A stretch of DNA of 10,566 nt from Pseudomonadales bacterium (GTDB lineage: Bacteria > Pseudomonadota > Gammaproteobacteria > Pseudomonadales > Pseudohongiellaceae), in NCBI GenBank assembly GCA_031277435.1, contig JAITMI010000143.1:1-10566 (forward strand). Direction: 5' to 3'. Under the pieces are notes generated by a model, which did not search any database, was not told the DNA's origin, and was given only the letters and a program-made list of their open reading frames with translations. Below are positions 1 through 6,946 of the stretch, piece by piece. The translations under genes were made by a program, and so were the position numbers. Positions within the stretch are counted from its first letter, which is position 1, and each line of letters starts with the position of its first letter.

Positions 1-14
1 ACCGCTAGATTGAT

Positions 15-20
15 AAAGGA
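15..20 (+). promoter_or_regulatory. Ribosome binding site of rpoS
   Basis: AAAGGA lies 8 nt upstream of the ATG at 29. A TTG codon at 23, in the same frame, is only 2 nt from this site and so is too close to be served by it. This spacing is the reason for choosing ATG 29 as the start. Confidence 0.6.
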
Positions 21-28
21 CCTTGCAG

Positions 29-1159
29 ATGAAAAGACAAGCGCCGTGTAATAAAAAAAATACAAAATATGCTTCCCGCCATCATGATGCGTCGATCGAG
101 AGCGACGATAAAACGGCTCTGAGCCCATCGTTCTCGGTACGCGAACTGTCATTGGGAACCTATGAACTGGACGCGCCGCCGCCTCGCGCCGCGGCCGGCG
201 ATGATGTGTTCGAAGCCGCTTCCCACGAAGCCGCCATTGGCGAGGGCGACGCCTGTGGCCTGGACCTGGCGGGCGACGCCGATGATGAGCCAGGCCCAAG
301 CGCCGGTAAAATCCGCCGCGCGGAAGCCTGCCGCGACATCACCACGCTCTATCTCAACTCCATTGGCAGCCTGGCCTTGCTTGATGCCGAGCAAGAACTG
401 ACGCTGGCGCGTGAAGTCGTGCGCGGCGTGCTCGGCAGCCGCGAGCGCATGATCGAAGCCAATCTGCGCCTGGTGGTGTCGGTGGCCAAGCGTTATCAAG
501 GGCGTGGTTTACACTTGCTGGATCTGATCGAGGAAGGCAACCTCGGTCTGATCCGCGCGGTGGAAAAATTTAATCCCGAATTGGGCTTTCGTTTTTCCAC
601 TTACGCGATCTGGTGGATCAAACAGAACATCGATCGCGCGTTGATCAACCAGGCTCATGCCATCCGCTTGCCAGTGCATGTGATGAAGGAATTGGGTCAG
701 TGCCTGCGCACCGCGCTGCAACTGCAAGGGCAATTGGAACGCGAGCCGACGCCGGCGGAAGTCGCGCGGCGCATGCAAAGGCCGGAAAAAACCGTGCGCA
801 AATTGCTCAGCAAACAATTGCATGTTTGTTCCACCGAGGCGCCACTGGCCGAAGTGCCGGAACTGTGTCTGCTCGACACCCTGGCGGCGGCGCCAGAGCA
901 GGAACCTTCGGCGCAACTGGAGGAATGCAACCTCAGTAGCAAGCTGGAACAGTGGCTCAAGCTGTTATCCGATAAACAGCGCGAAATAATCGCGCGCCGT
1001 TTTGGCCTGTACGGTTTTGAGAGCGCGACCCTGGATGAGGTCGGCAAGGAAGTCGGACTCACCCGTGAGCGAGTGCGGCAATTGCAGCTCGAAGGCATCG
1101 CCAAGCTGCGCCGCATCATGGAACGAGCGGGTTTTTCGGTGGATTGTCTCAGGTTGTAG
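29..1159 (+). CDS. rpoS: RNA polymerase sigma factor RpoS (sigma-38 family, group 2)
   Basis: Probably the general stress/stationary-phase sigma factor, which directs core RNA polymerase to stress promoters. The protein is 376 aa from ATG 29. Residues 1-100 are low-complexity, acidic and Ala-rich. Region 1.2 begins near [11 protein letters not shown] (103-113). Region 2 holds [10 protein letters not shown] (141-150), [17 protein letters not shown] (165-181) and [16 protein letters not shown] (186-201). Region 3.0 has [11 protein letters not shown] (212-222), with Lys220 matching E. coli Lys173. The region 4.2 helix-turn-helix spans about 334-362 ([18 protein letters not shown]). E. coli RpoS is 330 aa, so the N-terminus here is about 45 residues longer. 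Region 2.4 reads [18 protein letters not shown] where typical RpoS has RQTIERAIMNQTRTIRLP, so this is a divergent member. A nearby fdxA supports rpoS over rpoD or rpoH. Any nlpD gene would lie before the window. Confidence 0.88.
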   Translation: MKRQAPCNKKNTKYASRHHDASIESDDKTALSPSFSVRELSLGTYELDAPPPRAAAGDDVFEAASHEAAIGEGDACGLDLAGDADDEPGPSAGKIRRAEACRDITTLYLNSIGSLALLDAEQELTLAREVVRGVLGSRERMIEANLRLVVSVAKRYQGRGLHLLDLIEEGNLGLIRAVEKFNPELGFRFSTYAIWWIKQNIDRALINQAHAIRLPVHVMKELGQCLRTALQLQGQLEREPTPAEVARRMQRPEKTVRKLLSKQLHVCSTEAPLAEVPELCLLDTLAAAPEQEPSAQLEECNLSSKLEQWLKLLSDKQREIIARRFGLYGFESATLDEVGKEVGLTRERVRQLQLEGIAKLRRIMERAGFSVDCLRL

Positions 1160-1240
1160 CCGCAAGCAAGCCAAGGTAGATTTACCTCCGTGCATCGCAG
1201 TGTGTTGCAGCCGGATTCGTCGTCACTCCGGTCCAGGTTC

Positions 1241-1279
1241 CCAGGCTCCAGCGCGGCCTTGCAGCGCGCTGGAGCCTGG
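1241..1279. repeat. Perfect 15-bp inverted repeat downstream of rpoS
   Basis: The left arm 1241-1255 (CCAGGCTCCAGCGCG) is exactly complementary to the right arm 1265-1279, with a 9-nt loop at 1256-1264. The stem is very GC-rich and begins 82 nt after the rpoS stop. No T-run follows on either strand, so it is not a standard Rho-independent terminator. It could be an RNA 3'-end stabiliser, a processing site, an attenuator or a protein-binding site. It lies upstream of ATG 1319, outside the next gene if that start is right. Confidence 0.8.
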
Positions 1280-1310
1280 AGGAAGGTGGCGGCCAAGGAT
1301 GTCGTTGGTA

Positions 1311-1315
1311 GAGGG
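1311..1315 (+). promoter_or_regulatory. Probable ribosome binding site of the OGT-like gene
   Basis: GAGGG ends 3 nt before ATG 1319. The spacing is short but the purine run is clear. The open frame extends back to a GTG at 1190, but that start lacks a good site and would translate straight through the 1241-1279 inverted repeat. This favours ATG 1319. Confidence 0.5.
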
Positions 1316-1318
1316 AAA

Positions 1319-3304
1319 ATGCGGGCAAGCTCACCATCTCACGCTGGACGCAAGACTCATTTGAAGGATCTTTACGCCAAAGGGCTTTCAGCTTACGCAA
1401 CCAGCAATTACAGCGAAGCAAAAAAACTTTTTGCCCGTATCGTACTTGCCAATCCCGAGCACGCCGACGCCTGGAACATGTATGGCGTCTGCTGCCTGGT
1501 GATGGGGCAAACCGCCGCGGCGGAAAATTTCATTCGCCAAGCCTTGAATATTCGCCCAGACCCGGTTTTTTACACCAATCTCGGGATTGTCCTCAGAGGA
1601 TTGCGGCAGATCGATGGCGCTATCGCTGCTTACCGTAGCGGTCTCACGCTCAACCCTCAAAGCGCCAAGGCCTGCGCCAATCTGGCGAATTTACTGCTGA
1701 TCAGAAATGAATTGAGCGAGGCCGAAACGCTTTACCGCCAAGCGCTGGCGCTCAAACCGGAAAACCCGCATACGCTCGCCAATCTCGGCGCGCTGCTGAT
1801 CCGCCGTGGCGCTTACACGGAAGCTGAACCACTGTTACGTAAAAGTCTCGCGCTTACGCCAAGCCATCTCAAAGCGGCCCAGCAGTTGGCTACCATATTG
1901 CGAAGAACTGGCCGCTACGCCGAAGCCGCCACACTGTTAGAACAGGGATCGCAGTGGGGGCTGCTCGGCGCCATTCTTCGCGAAGAAGCAGCTTGGCCGG
2001 CGCTGGCCAAGGCGGATGCCGCCTATATCGAGAGCCTGAATGCCGGGCAGGGGCTGTCGGCTTGGCCGTGGACGCTCCTGAACATTGCTGAATTGTCGCC
2101 GCGGCTCCAGAAAAAAGCCGCGTTTCGCTTTGCTGAGGAGGAATATGCCGACGCCTTGGCGCTGCTGCCGCTGGTGAATTCGGCGCCGCCCAGAGAGGGG
2201 CCGCTCAGGATTGCTTATCTGGGCGCCGATGCCGCCATGCACATGTTGGCTGGCGTGCTACAGGCGCATGACCCGGACAAGGTGGAGGTTCATCTTCTGT
2301 CGCTTGGCAAGCCGCCTAAAGATGAGGGCAGCCCCGCCGCGCCGCCAGCGAAATGGCATGACTTGTCCGCCGATACTGATGCGCGGGCCGCCGCGAGGAT
2401 AGCGGAAATTGCCCCGCATCTGCTGATTGACCTCAAAGGCTATACTACCGCCGCCCGCGTGAATATTCTCGCGCGGCGTCCCGCCTCGATAATCGTCTCG
2501 TGGCTGGGCTACCCAGCTACCTTGGGCCATGAACGGCTCGCCGACTACATTATTGGTGACCCGGTGCTGACGCCGGTCGAAGATGCTGAAAATTTCAGTG
2601 AGACGCTGGCCTTGATGCCGCATTGCTACCAGCCCAACGACCGCTCGCGGCCCCGCGATCCGCCCCCGAGCCGGTCTGCGGCGGGTTTACCGGAAACGGG
2701 CCTGGTGTTTTGCGCCTTCAATCAATTCATCCAACTTAACCCCGGCACTTTCGCAATCTGGTGCCGGGTGTTGTCCACGATCCCAGATAGCGTGCTGTGG
2801 CTTTTGCACGACAACGATGAAGGCGTGGCCAATCTGCGCCATGAGGCGCAAAAACACGGCATTGCCAAAGAACGCTTGGTGTTTGCCTCGCGCACGCCGC
2901 CGGCGCGGCATCTGGCGCGCTTGCGGCTCGCCGATATAGCTCTTGATACATTCCCCCATAATGCGCAGACGGCGGCGTCCGATGCGCTGTGGGCGGGAGT
3001 GCCGCTGGTGACCCGCAAGGGTGACAGTTTTGCCAGCCGTACCGCCGCAAGTCTACTGACGGCGCACGGTGTCGCTGACCTCATTACGACGACGGACGAA
3101 GCGTATCTCGAATTGATTCTGTCGCTAGCGCGTGCGCCCGAGAAGCTACGGGCAATGCGCGAGCGGCTGGAAACCGCACGTCTCAATTCGCCGCTCTTTG
3201 ATGCCCCCCGCTTTACCCGCAATCTGGAACGACTCTATGAGGAGATATGGCAGCGGCGCGACACGCCAGTCCACGAACGCAAGCCGCTTGCGCTGGCGCC
3301 CTGA
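1319..3304 (+). CDS. TPR-repeat protein with O-GlcNAc transferase (SPINDLY-like, GT41) C-terminal domain
   Basis: 661 aa from ATG 1319; no signal peptide, so probably cytoplasmic. Residues 14-210 form about five to six TPR repeats (for example NLGIVLRGLRQIDGAIAAYRSGLTLNP, which starts at 87). Residues 296-646 match the two lobes of GT41 enzymes, which move GlcNAc from UDP-GlcNAc to Ser/Thr of proteins: IAYLGADAAMH (298-308), DLKGYTTAARVNILARRP (371-388), WLGYPATLG (395-403), CYQPND (436-441), SVLWLL (491-496), HLARLRLADIALDTFP (531-546), SDALWAGVPLVT (554-565) and SPLFD (624-628). His308 aligns with human OGT His498. The position of human Lys842, needed for UDP binding, is Gln472 here. The usual HTT or GTT before SDALW is QTA (550-552). 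The fold is clear; activity is doubtful or altered. It follows rpoS on the same strand after 159 bp. Confidence 0.85.
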   Translation: MRASSPSHAGRKTHLKDLYAKGLSAYATSNYSEAKKLFARIVLANPEHADAWNMYGVCCLVMGQTAAAENFIRQALNIRPDPVFYTNLGIVLRGLRQIDGAIAAYRSGLTLNPQSAKACANLANLLLIRNELSEAETLYRQALALKPENPHTLANLGALLIRRGAYTEAEPLLRKSLALTPSHLKAAQQLATILRRTGRYAEAATLLEQGSQWGLLGAILREEAAWPALAKADAAYIESLNAGQGLSAWPWTLLNIAELSPRLQKKAAFRFAEEEYADALALLPLVNSAPPREGPLRIAYLGADAAMHMLAGVLQAHDPDKVEVHLLSLGKPPKDEGSPAAPPAKWHDLSADTDARAAARIAEIAPHLLIDLKGYTTAARVNILARRPASIIVSWLGYPATLGHERLADYIIGDPVLTPVEDAENFSETLALMPHCYQPNDRSRPRDPPPSRSAAGLPETGLVFCAFNQFIQLNPGTFAIWCRVLSTIPDSVLWLLHDNDEGVANLRHEAQKHGIAKERLVFASRTPPARHLARLRLADIALDTFPHNAQTAASDALWAGVPLVTRKGDSFASRTAASLLTAHGVADLITTTDEAYLELILSLARAPEKLRAMRERLETARLNSPLFDAPRFTRNLERLYEEIWQRRDTPVHERKPLALAP

Positions 3305-3309
3305 GGTAC

Positions 3310-3642
3310 TCAAGGCCACTTGCGTTCCAGATACTTCAGCTTGCCCGGCACGCCATCCCATTCGGCGGCATCGGCGGGCGCTGGTTTGATTTCGGTGATG
3401 TTGGGCCAGGACTTTGCCAGTTCGGCGTTCAGCGCGATGAATTCCACTTGATCTTCCGGCACTTCGTCTTCGGCGAAGATGGCGTTTACCGGGCATTCGG
3501 GTTCGCACAAGGCGCAGTCGATGCACTCGTCCGGATCAATGACCAGCATGTTGGGGCCTTCGTAGAAGCAGTCCACCGGGCATACTTCAACGCAGTCGGT
3601 GTGTTTGCAGCGGATGCAGTTGTCGCCAACTACGAATGTCAT
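3310..3642 (-). CDS. fdxA: Seven-iron ferredoxin [3Fe-4S][4Fe-4S], FdxA
   Basis: Small soluble electron carrier, 110 aa, close to the 106-107 aa of Azotobacter vinelandii ferredoxin I and very similar throughout. Cysteines are at 9, 12, 17, 21, 25, 40, 43, 46 and 50. By analogy with that protein (offset +1), Cys9, 17 and 50 bind the 3Fe-4S cluster and Cys21, 40, 43 and 46 bind the 4Fe-4S cluster. Conserved blocks are [31 protein letters not shown], and a C-terminal extension ending in [11 protein letters not shown]. The start is ATG 3642, with an AGGAGA site 6 nt upstream; an upstream in-frame ATG at 3672 has no such site and adds ten non-conserved residues. The gene converges on the OGT-like gene, with 5 bp between stop codons. 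In Pseudomonas fdxA adjoins rpoS and mutS; here mutS is not next to it. Confidence 0.97.
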   Translation of the reverse strand: MTFVVGDNCIRCKHTDCVEVCPVDCFYEGPNMLVIDPDECIDCALCEPECPVNAIFAEDEVPEDQVEFIALNAELAKSWPNITEIKPAPADAAEWDGVPGKLKYLERKWP

Positions 3643-3648
3643 GGTGTC

Positions 3649-3654
3649 TCTCCT
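3649..3654 (-). promoter_or_regulatory. Ribosome binding site of fdxA
   Basis: Read on the minus strand this is AGGAGA, 6 nt before ATG 3642. It is a near-ideal Shine-Dalgarno site and fixes the fdxA start. Confidence 0.85.
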
Positions 3655-3744
3655 ATCAGTGCGGTGTGCCAAGGGCGACCATTAGGGAGGCAGCCCGTGA
3701 AGCGGCGAATTTTAACAGCTAAGGAACTTCTGAATAAGCCCCGC

Positions 3745-3761
3745 CGCAATTGCGCTACACT
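3745..3761 (+). promoter_or_regulatory. Possible operator/-10 region between fdxA and the esterase gene
   Basis: CGCAATTGCG at 3745-3754 is a perfect 10-bp palindrome. It is followed after one base by TACACT (3756-3761), a possible -10 box. Transcription would then begin near 3768, giving a leader of about 30 nt before ATG 3797. No good -35 box is seen at normal spacing, so this is tentative. Confidence 0.25.
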
Positions 3762-3783
3762 GAATGGCTATTTACCTACACCC

Positions 3784-3789
3784 AGAGGA
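3784..3789 (+). promoter_or_regulatory. Ribosome binding site of the esterase gene
   Basis: AGAGGA lies 7 nt before ATG 3797. The in-frame ATG at 3764 has no comparable site, so the start at 3797 is preferred. Confidence 0.75.
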
Positions 3790-3796
3790 CGTTTTC

Positions 3797-4810
3797 ATGA
3801 GACGCGATTTCGATGCCCCAGCCGGTGAATTGCGGACGCTCTGGCTCGACAGCCAACTGCTCCGCGGCAACCTGCTCGGCGACCCGCCGCGCCGCCGGGT
3901 GGACGTGTACCTTCCCGCCGGCCACGATGGCGCGGGCTTGCCGCTCTTGGTCGATCTGGTGGGCTTTCTCAGCGGCGGCCCGGCGCAGGGCAACTGGCGC
4001 AATTTCGGCGAAAATCTACCGGAGCGGCTCGATCGCCTGATCGCCGCCAAACTGCTGCCGCCAGTGGTGGTGGCCTTGCCGGATTGTTTCACCCGGCTCG
4101 GCGGCAACCAATACATCAACAGCGCCGCGCTGGGGCCTTGGGCCGATGTCCTGCGCCAGGAAGTGGTGCCCTTGGTGGAAAACACGCTGCGCTGCGGCGG
4201 GGCCGGGCGGCGCGGGGTATTCGGCAAAAGCTCGGGCGGTTATGGCGCGCTGATGCAGGCGCTGCTCTATCCTGATTTCTGGGCGGCGGCGGCCTGCCAT
4301 AGCGGCGACCTCGCCTTTGAACTGGTGTATCTGCCGGAATTTCCGCAACTCTTGCGTGCGCTCGCGCCGCATCGCTTCGAGGTCAAAGCCTGGCTCGATG
4401 AGTTTTACGCCAAGCCCAAACAGAAGGGCGGCGATTTGCACACCCTCATGCTGCTGGCGATGTGCGCCAGTTTCGACCCTGATCCCAGCGCCTATTACGG
4501 CATCCGGCTGCCGGTGGATACACACACCTGCGAACTGATCCCCGAACGCTGGCACAATTTTCTCAAGTGGGATCCGCTCACGGTGGCGGCGGAGCGAGGG
4601 CGCGGTTTGCAACAGCTCAAGCAACTCTACATTGATTGCGGCACTTTGGATCAATACAACTTGCTCTACGGCGCGCGCCGTTTGCACCGTTTATTGGAGC
4701 GGCAGGGCATCGCGCATGTGTATGAGGAATTCAAGGACGATCATTCTTCTACGGATTATCGTTTGGATCATAGCCTGCCGCTGTTGGCGCGGGCCTTGTC
4801 ACATGGTTAA
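3797..4810 (+). CDS. Putative alpha/beta-hydrolase esterase (Fes/esterase D-like, PF00756 type)
   Basis: 337 aa from ATG 3797; no signal peptide or membrane segment, so probably cytoplasmic. The nucleophile elbow is GVFGKSSGGYGAL (140-152), fitting G-x-S-x-G with Ser145 as likely nucleophile. The probable catalytic His is His316, in DDHSSTDYR (314-322), typical of these hydrolases. The acid is probably one of the Asp residues in IDCGTLDQYNLLYG (279-292). The N-terminal part (RRRVDVYLPAGHDGAGLPLLVDLVGF, starting at 32) is the usual first strands of the fold. The substrate cannot be read from sequence; enterochelin-esterase, S-formylglutathione-hydrolase and acyl-ester hydrolase relatives share this fold. 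It is divergent from fdxA and convergent with the acetoacetyl-CoA synthetase gene, 7 bp away. A link to polyhydroxybutyrate or oligomer breakdown is possible from that neighbour, but only as inference. Confidence 0.75.
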   Translation: MRRDFDAPAGELRTLWLDSQLLRGNLLGDPPRRRVDVYLPAGHDGAGLPLLVDLVGFLSGGPAQGNWRNFGENLPERLDRLIAAKLLPPVVVALPDCFTRLGGNQYINSAALGPWADVLRQEVVPLVENTLRCGGAGRRGVFGKSSGGYGALMQALLYPDFWAAAACHSGDLAFELVYLPEFPQLLRALAPHRFEVKAWLDEFYAKPKQKGGDLHTLMLLAMCASFDPDPSAYYGIRLPVDTHTCELIPERWHNFLKWDPLTVAAERGRGLQQLKQLYIDCGTLDQYNLLYGARRLHRLLERQGIAHVYEEFKDDHSSTDYRLDHSLPLLARALSHG

Positions 4811-4817
4811 GGGCTGA

Positions 4818-6818
4818 TTACGCGCTCTCAAGCGAATAAACCCTCTGCGTCTCACGGAAACGCACAAACCATTCCAGCGCCCGCGGATTGCTCATGGCGT
4901 CGCGGTTGGCGGCTTGGGTGACTGGCGCCCCGAGCAGAATTTTGCGTAGCGGCACTTCCATTTTTTTGCCGGTGAGGGTGTAGGGGATGTCCTCTACCTG
5001 GTGAATCTCGTCCGGCACATGGCGCGGGCTGTAGTCGCTGCGTAGCCGCTGGTTGATCGCTTGCTTGAGCGCGTCATCGAGCAGGATATGCGGCTGCAAT
5101 TTGACGAACAGCGGCATGTAGAATTTGCCGCCCGGCAGTTCCAGATTGACGATGATGGCGTCCTCTACCGCGGGGAGGCCAGCCAGGCTGCGGTAGATTT
5201 CCGCGGTGCCGATGCGCACGCCGTAGCGGTTGAGCGTGGCGTCGGAGCGGCCTAACACAAAACAGCCGTCCTCGCCGTCGATCATGAAATAGTCGCCTTG
5301 ACGCCACACGCCGGGGTAGTCGGCGAAATAAGTTTCGCGATAGCGTTTATTGTCAGCATCGTTCCAGAAATACAGCGGCATTGAAGGCATGGGCTGGCAC
5401 ACCACGAATTCTCCCACCGCGTTGCGGATGGAATGGCCGGCTTCGTCGAAGGCTTGCAGGTCCACGCCCAAGTGCGGCATTTGAATCACGCCAGCCTTCA
5501 CCGGCAGGCCCGGCATGGGGCCGCAAAAACCCGAGCAAATATCGGTGCCGCCGCTGCCGGGGCCGAGGAAAAGATCGGCTTTGACATTGTTATAAAACCA
5601 TTCGGTACATTCAGCCGACACCGGCGACCCAGCCAGCATGATGCACCTGAGCCGCTCGAACTGGTATTTGTTCTTGGGCACTACGCCGGCTTTTTCCTGC
5701 ATTTGTTGCAGGCTGGGGCTGGCGCCGAAGAGGCAGGCGCCGGCTTGATCCGCCATGCGCCAAAGCGCATCAGGTTCGGGCCAGACCGGGTTGCCGTCGT
5801 AGAGAATGGGGCAGGCTTGCGCCAGCATCGAACTCACCACGAAATTCCACATCATCCAGCCGGTGGTGGTATAGAAGAACACGCGGTCACCGGGTTTGAG
5901 ATCGTAATGCAGCACGCTGAGTTTATGCTGTTCCAGCGTGATGCCGCCGTGGCCGTGCACGATGGCTTTGGGCAGGCCAGTGGTGCCGGAGGAAAACAGA
6001 ATCCACAGGGGATGGGAAAAACTGACTTGTTCGAAGTGAAAATTCTTGGCGCTGATATCCGGCCCTTGCAACAAGTCGTTCCACAATAGCGCGCCGGGCG
6101 TTGGCGGCGTGAGATCATCCTGATCCATATAAGGCAGATAAACGACCGTTTCGAGCGAATCCAACGCGCTGATGATGTGCCGCAATTCCTGTTTGCGCTC
6201 AAAACGCTGCCCTTTGTAATAGTAGCCATCCACGCAGAACAGCGCCTTGGGGCTTATTTGAGATAGCCGGTCCAAAACGCTGTGCGTGCCGAAGTCGGGC
6301 GAACAGGATGACCAGATGGCGCCGATGCTGCTGGTGGCGAGCAGGGCGATCACCGCTTCGGGAATGTTGGGCAAATAAGCCGCGACGCGGTCGCCCGGTT
6401 TGATACCCAAGGCGCGTAGATGCGTGGCGAGTTTGCGCACGCTATTGCCCAATTCGCGCCAGTCCATCGCTTGCAGGGGCAGGCGTTCGCTGCAATAGAG
6501 CAGCGCCGTGGCGCCGTGGCGCTCGTGGCGCAGGATGTGTTCGGCGTAGTTGAGGCGGGCGCCTGGGAACCACTCTGCCCCCGGCATGGTGCGCGTGGCC
6601 AGCGTCTGGCTGGGCGGGGCGCTGGCTTGGATTTGAAAGAAATCCCACAGCGCGCTCCAGAATTCCTCAAGCTCGTTGACGGACCAGCGGTACAAGGCGT
6701 GCAAATCGCTGAACTCGCGGCCACGGTGCTGCTTGAGCCATAGCCTGAAGCGCTGAAGGTTGCTGTTGTCTATCCACTCTTGGCTGGGTTGCCAGAGTAT
6801 TTCGCCTACGCTTGCCAT
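4818..6818 (-). CDS. Acetoacetyl-CoA synthetase (acetoacetate--CoA ligase, EC 6.2.1.16)
   Basis: Activates acetoacetate with ATP and CoA to acetoacetyl-CoA, feeding ketone-body or polyhydroxybutyrate carbon into thiolase reactions. 666 aa, about the family length. Seen: the family N-terminus EILWQPSQEWIDNSNLQRF (6-24), AWFPGARLNYAEH-type segment (82-94, reading EWFPGARLNYAEH), ATP-binding P-loop SSGTTGLPK (276-284), TTTGWMMWNF (317-326), GPGSGGTDICSGF (419-431), hinge region GRSDATLNRYGVRIGTAEIY (523-542), and catalytic Lys618 in PYTLTGKKMEVPLRK (612-626). That lysine context is the one acetylated in related acyl-CoA synthetases. ATG 6818 is chosen because family members begin just before this ILWxPS block and GGGGA lies 4 nt upstream. 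The open frame continues to 6941, adding 41 basic, non-conserved residues. It is divergent from the cytochrome c gene. Confidence 0.93.
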   Translation of the reverse strand: MASVGEILWQPSQEWIDNSNLQRFRLWLKQHRGREFSDLHALYRWSVNELEEFWSALWDFFQIQASAPPSQTLATRTMPGAEWFPGARLNYAEHILRHERHGATALLYCSERLPLQAMDWRELGNSVRKLATHLRALGIKPGDRVAAYLPNIPEAVIALLATSSIGAIWSSCSPDFGTHSVLDRLSQISPKALFCVDGYYYKGQRFERKQELRHIISALDSLETVVYLPYMDQDDLTPPTPGALLWNDLLQGPDISAKNFHFEQVSFSHPLWILFSSGTTGLPKAIVHGHGGITLEQHKLSVLHYDLKPGDRVFFYTTTGWMMWNFVVSSMLAQACPILYDGNPVWPEPDALWRMADQAGACLFGASPSLQQMQEKAGVVPKNKYQFERLRCIMLAGSPVSAECTEWFYNNVKADLFLGPGSGGTDICSGFCGPMPGLPVKAGVIQMPHLGVDLQAFDEAGHSIRNAVGEFVVCQPMPSMPLYFWNDADNKRYRETYFADYPGVWRQGDYFMIDGEDGCFVLGRSDATLNRYGVRIGTAEIYRSLAGLPAVEDAIIVNLELPGGKFYMPLFVKLQPHILLDDALKQAINQRLRSDYSPRHVPDEIHQVEDIPYTLTGKKMEVPLRKILLGAPVTQAANRDAMSNPRALEWFVRFRETQRVYSLESA

Positions 6819-6822
6819 CGAA

Positions 6823-6827
6823 TCCCC
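6823..6827 (-). promoter_or_regulatory. Ribosome binding site of the acetoacetyl-CoA synthetase gene
   Basis: Read on the minus strand this is GGGGA, 4 nt before ATG 6818. With the conserved N-terminus it supports this start over the upstream ATG at 6941. Confidence 0.5.
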
Positions 6828-6855
6828 GTGTGTATTGCCGCGTCTTGAGGTGAAT

Positions 6856-6874
6856 GCCCGTGGCGGGCTTCTTT
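6856..6874 (+). terminator. Terminator-like hairpin in the divergent intergenic region
   Basis: GCCCG (6856-6860) pairs with CGGGC (6864-6868) around a TGG loop and is followed by TTCTTT. In the plus direction this has the form of a small Rho-independent terminator. No plus-strand gene ends nearby, so it would only stop stray antisense transcription of the synthetase gene, or it may be chance. The stem is only 5 bp. Confidence 0.25.
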
Positions 6875-6946
6875 GCGGGCTCCTTGTTATCATGAGCGCG
6901 GCTGTTTCGCATAGCCCCTCAGACCCAGGCAATTCAAACAATTCTC

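Noticed and set aside
1..22. End of an nlpD-like gene
   Set aside because: A stop codon is present (TAG at 6-8) and nlpD often precedes rpoS, but a few bases cannot identify a gene.
1231..1290. tRNA-like T-arm (GGTTCCCAGG) near the inverted repeat
   Set aside because: No cloverleaf can be drawn: no matching acceptor, D or anticodon arms. The sequence belongs to the 15-bp hairpin.
149..1296. Long open frames on the minus strand opposite rpoS
   Set aside because: They are shadows of the GC-rich coding strand, with no ribosome sites or recognisable domains.
1190..1318. GTG-started extension of the OGT-like gene (43 extra residues)
   Set aside because: There is no good ribosome site, the residues look non-conserved, and the segment contains the perfect inverted repeat at 1241-1279. 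ATG 1319 is better.
3655..3680. Sigma-54-like promoter upstream of fdxA (TTGGCAC on the minus strand)
   Set aside because: The -24 half resembles the consensus, but the required GC at the -12 spacing is TG, and the site would lie too close to the ribosome site.
6500..6535. Short GCGCCGTG-like tandem repetition
   Set aside because: It lies inside the acetoacetyl-CoA synthetase gene and is explained by codon use for Ala, Gly, His and Arg in a GC-rich genome.
6819..6941. N-terminal extension of acetoacetyl-CoA synthetase from ATG 6941
   Set aside because: The 41 residues are basic and low-complexity and precede the family's usual N-terminus. ATG 6818 has a GGGGA site.
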